Shown here: positions 52,605 through 53,490 of the stretch, one piece after another
Numbering within the stretch: the stretch's first letter is position 1
How the letters are laid out: every line of letters begins with the position of its first letter
DNA from: Thermodesulfobacteriota bacterium
Lineage (GTDB): Bacteria; Desulfobacterota; DSM-4660; Desulfatiglandales; Desulfatiglandaceae
Length of the DNA stretch: 53,490 bases
Assembly: GCA_028278625.1 (NCBI GenBank)
Contig: JANQDY010000276.1
Coordinates: forward strand, 1-53,490
Direction: 5' to 3'
The notes under the pieces: generated by a model
What the model was told of the DNA's origin: nothing
The model's input: the letters and a program-made list of their open reading frames with translations, nothing else
The model's database searches: none
Translations under genes and position numbers: made by a program

Positions 52605-53392
52605 AGATCATCGTTTTGGTCAAACAGGTTCCCGATACCACTGAAATCAAGCTGGATCCCAAAACGGGCAATCTGATTCGAGAAGGCATAGCGTCCATTA
52701 TGAACCCGGATGACCGGCATGCGCTTGAGGCCGCGGTCGGTTTGAAAGAATCCCTGGGCGGCAGTGTCACCACCCTTTCCATGGGACCGCCCCAGGCCAT
52801 AGATGTGATCACCGAGGCCATCGGCATGGGTGCGGACCGGGGAATTCTGCTCTCTGACGGCGCTTTTGCGGGTGCCGACACCTGGGCCACCTCTCTCACC
52901 CTGGGTAAAGCCATTGAGACCATCGGTGATTTTGATTTGATCATTTGCGGGCGGCAGGCCATCGACGGCGATACGGCTCAGATCGGCCCTCAGGTGGCGG
53001 ATCATCTGGGGATTCCACATGTCAGTTATGTCTTTAAGGTTGACGAGTTGAGCCTTGACCGCCTGGTGGTTCGACGTCGACTGGAGGATGGTTTCGAACG
53101 AATCCATCTACCCCTTCCGGCGCTTGTGACCGTGATCGGGGAGTTGAATGTTCCGCGGTACGCCAACGTGGGCCGCCTGATTGCCGCATGCGGGGAAAAA
53201 GCCAAAATCGATATCTGGAACGCGGCGGACATCGGTTGTCAGACCCGTGACCTCGGGCTTGAAGGGTCGCTTACCCATGTGATCAAAACCTTTGCGCCCA
53301 AATTCAAGCGGCAGGGAGAGATACTGGAAGGGAATGCGGAGGAAAGCATCGGTAAACTGCTGGGAAAGCTTCACGAGAATCGAATACTTTAA
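52601..53392 (+). CDS. etfB: Electron transfer flavoprotein, beta subunit
   Basis: This 263-aa protein has the EtfB/FixA pattern: IIVLVKQVPDTTEIKLD at the start, NPDDRHALEAAVGLKE, LGKAIETIGDFDLIICGRQAIDGDTAQIGPQVADHLG and the PALVTVIGELNVPRYAN segment. It passes electrons from dehydrogenases towards the quinone pool or to ferredoxin by bifurcation. The start overlaps the aminotransferase stop (ATGA). The etfA partner is not found in the 98 bases left in the window; it may follow beyond the end or be elsewhere. Confidence 0.93.
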   Translation: MKIIVLVKQVPDTTEIKLDPKTGNLIREGIASIMNPDDRHALEAAVGLKESLGGSVTTLSMGPPQAIDVITEAIGMGADRGILLSDGAFAGADTWATSLTLGKAIETIGDFDLIICGRQAIDGDTAQIGPQVADHLGIPHVSYVFKVDELSLDRLVVRRRLEDGFERIHLPLPALVTVIGELNVPRYANVGRLIAACGEKAKIDIWNAADIGCQTRDLGLEGSLTHVIKTFAPKFKRQGEILEGNAEESIGKLLGKLHENRIL

Positions 53393-53490
53393 ACAGTTAC
53401 AAAATGCATCCTGTGTAAAAAACACAAGAAGTGTTATGAAAAACTCAGATGTCCCCTCAAAACAGGGATAACAACCATCTCTTTGAGTTT

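Noticed and set aside
53393..53490. Search for the start of etfA after etfB
   Set aside because: The 98 bases contain no start followed by an EtfA-like sequence; a short AACAC/GTGTT hairpin at 53421-53435 is too weak to call a terminator.
1..53490. CRISPR arrays, tRNA genes and phage attachment sites
   Set aside because: No regularly spaced direct repeats, no cloverleaf-like sequence and no integrase were found by reading.

Overview
The window reads as a stretch of a Gram-negative anaerobe, most likely a sulfate-reducing or related deltaproteobacterium (Desulfobacterota). This is an inference from content: a ferredoxin-linked 2-oxoacid oxidoreductase (korDABC type), succinate dehydrogenase/fumarate reductase catalytic subunits, a molybdenum hydroxylase with an extra Fe-S cluster loop like 4-hydroxybenzoyl-CoA reductase, EtfB, and a Cys-rich C-terminal module on a response regulator that I associate with this group. 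No taxonomic marker was searched; only the 3' end of a 5S rRNA is present.

Layout. 1-126: end of an rRNA operon and its terminator. 0.2-3.5 kb: a histidine phosphatase, then korDABC on the minus strand. 3.6-14.6 kb: one long minus-strand chemosensory operon (cheA-REC hybrid, chemoreceptor with a CZB-like sensory module, cheW, cheB, cheR, a three-receiver hybrid kinase and a receiver-PAS protein). 14.8-20 kb: ACT-domain regulator, sensor kinase, PiT-type phosphate transporter with a PhoU-like tail. 20-24.3 kb: a RecB/Cas4-like nuclease, sdhB-sdhA without a membrane anchor gene, and a lipase-like hydrolase. 24.5-29.9 kb: DUF2284 protein, ferredoxin-nitroreductase, 5-oxoprolinase pxpABC and a CaiB-type CoA-transferase.

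29.9-39 kb is accessory and partly decayed DNA. It holds two remnants of related AbrB/PIN toxin-antitoxin modules, a Fis-type HTH tail of an NtrC-like regulator, an acyl-ACP reductase (AAR)-like gene beside a 57-aa membrane peptide, a sigma/anti-sigma/exported-protein operon, a DUF4258/YgiT pair, a 5'-truncated IS4 transposase and several unrecognised exported proteins. The 35-41 kb part looks AT-richer than its flanks by eye.

39.2-46 kb is one minus-strand run. Four exported proteins (one CsgG-like lipoprotein, one FlgT-like, two with LPP20-like modules) are followed closely by a PqqD-like peptide-binding protein, a radical SAM/SPASM enzyme and a 62-aa peptide with its own strong ribosome binding site. 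The last three look like an undescribed ribosomally made, radical-SAM-modified peptide (RiPP) locus and are the best candidate for a new system here.

46.2-53.4 kb is a plus-strand catabolic operon: FAD, 2Fe-2S and molybdopterin subunits of a hydroxylase/reductase, a saccharopine-dehydrogenase-like protein, a class III aminotransferase-like protein and EtfB. Its promoter carries almost the same palindrome, in the same position relative to the -35 box, as the promoter of the CaiB gene 17.6 kb away, so the two units probably form one regulon whose repressor is outside the window.
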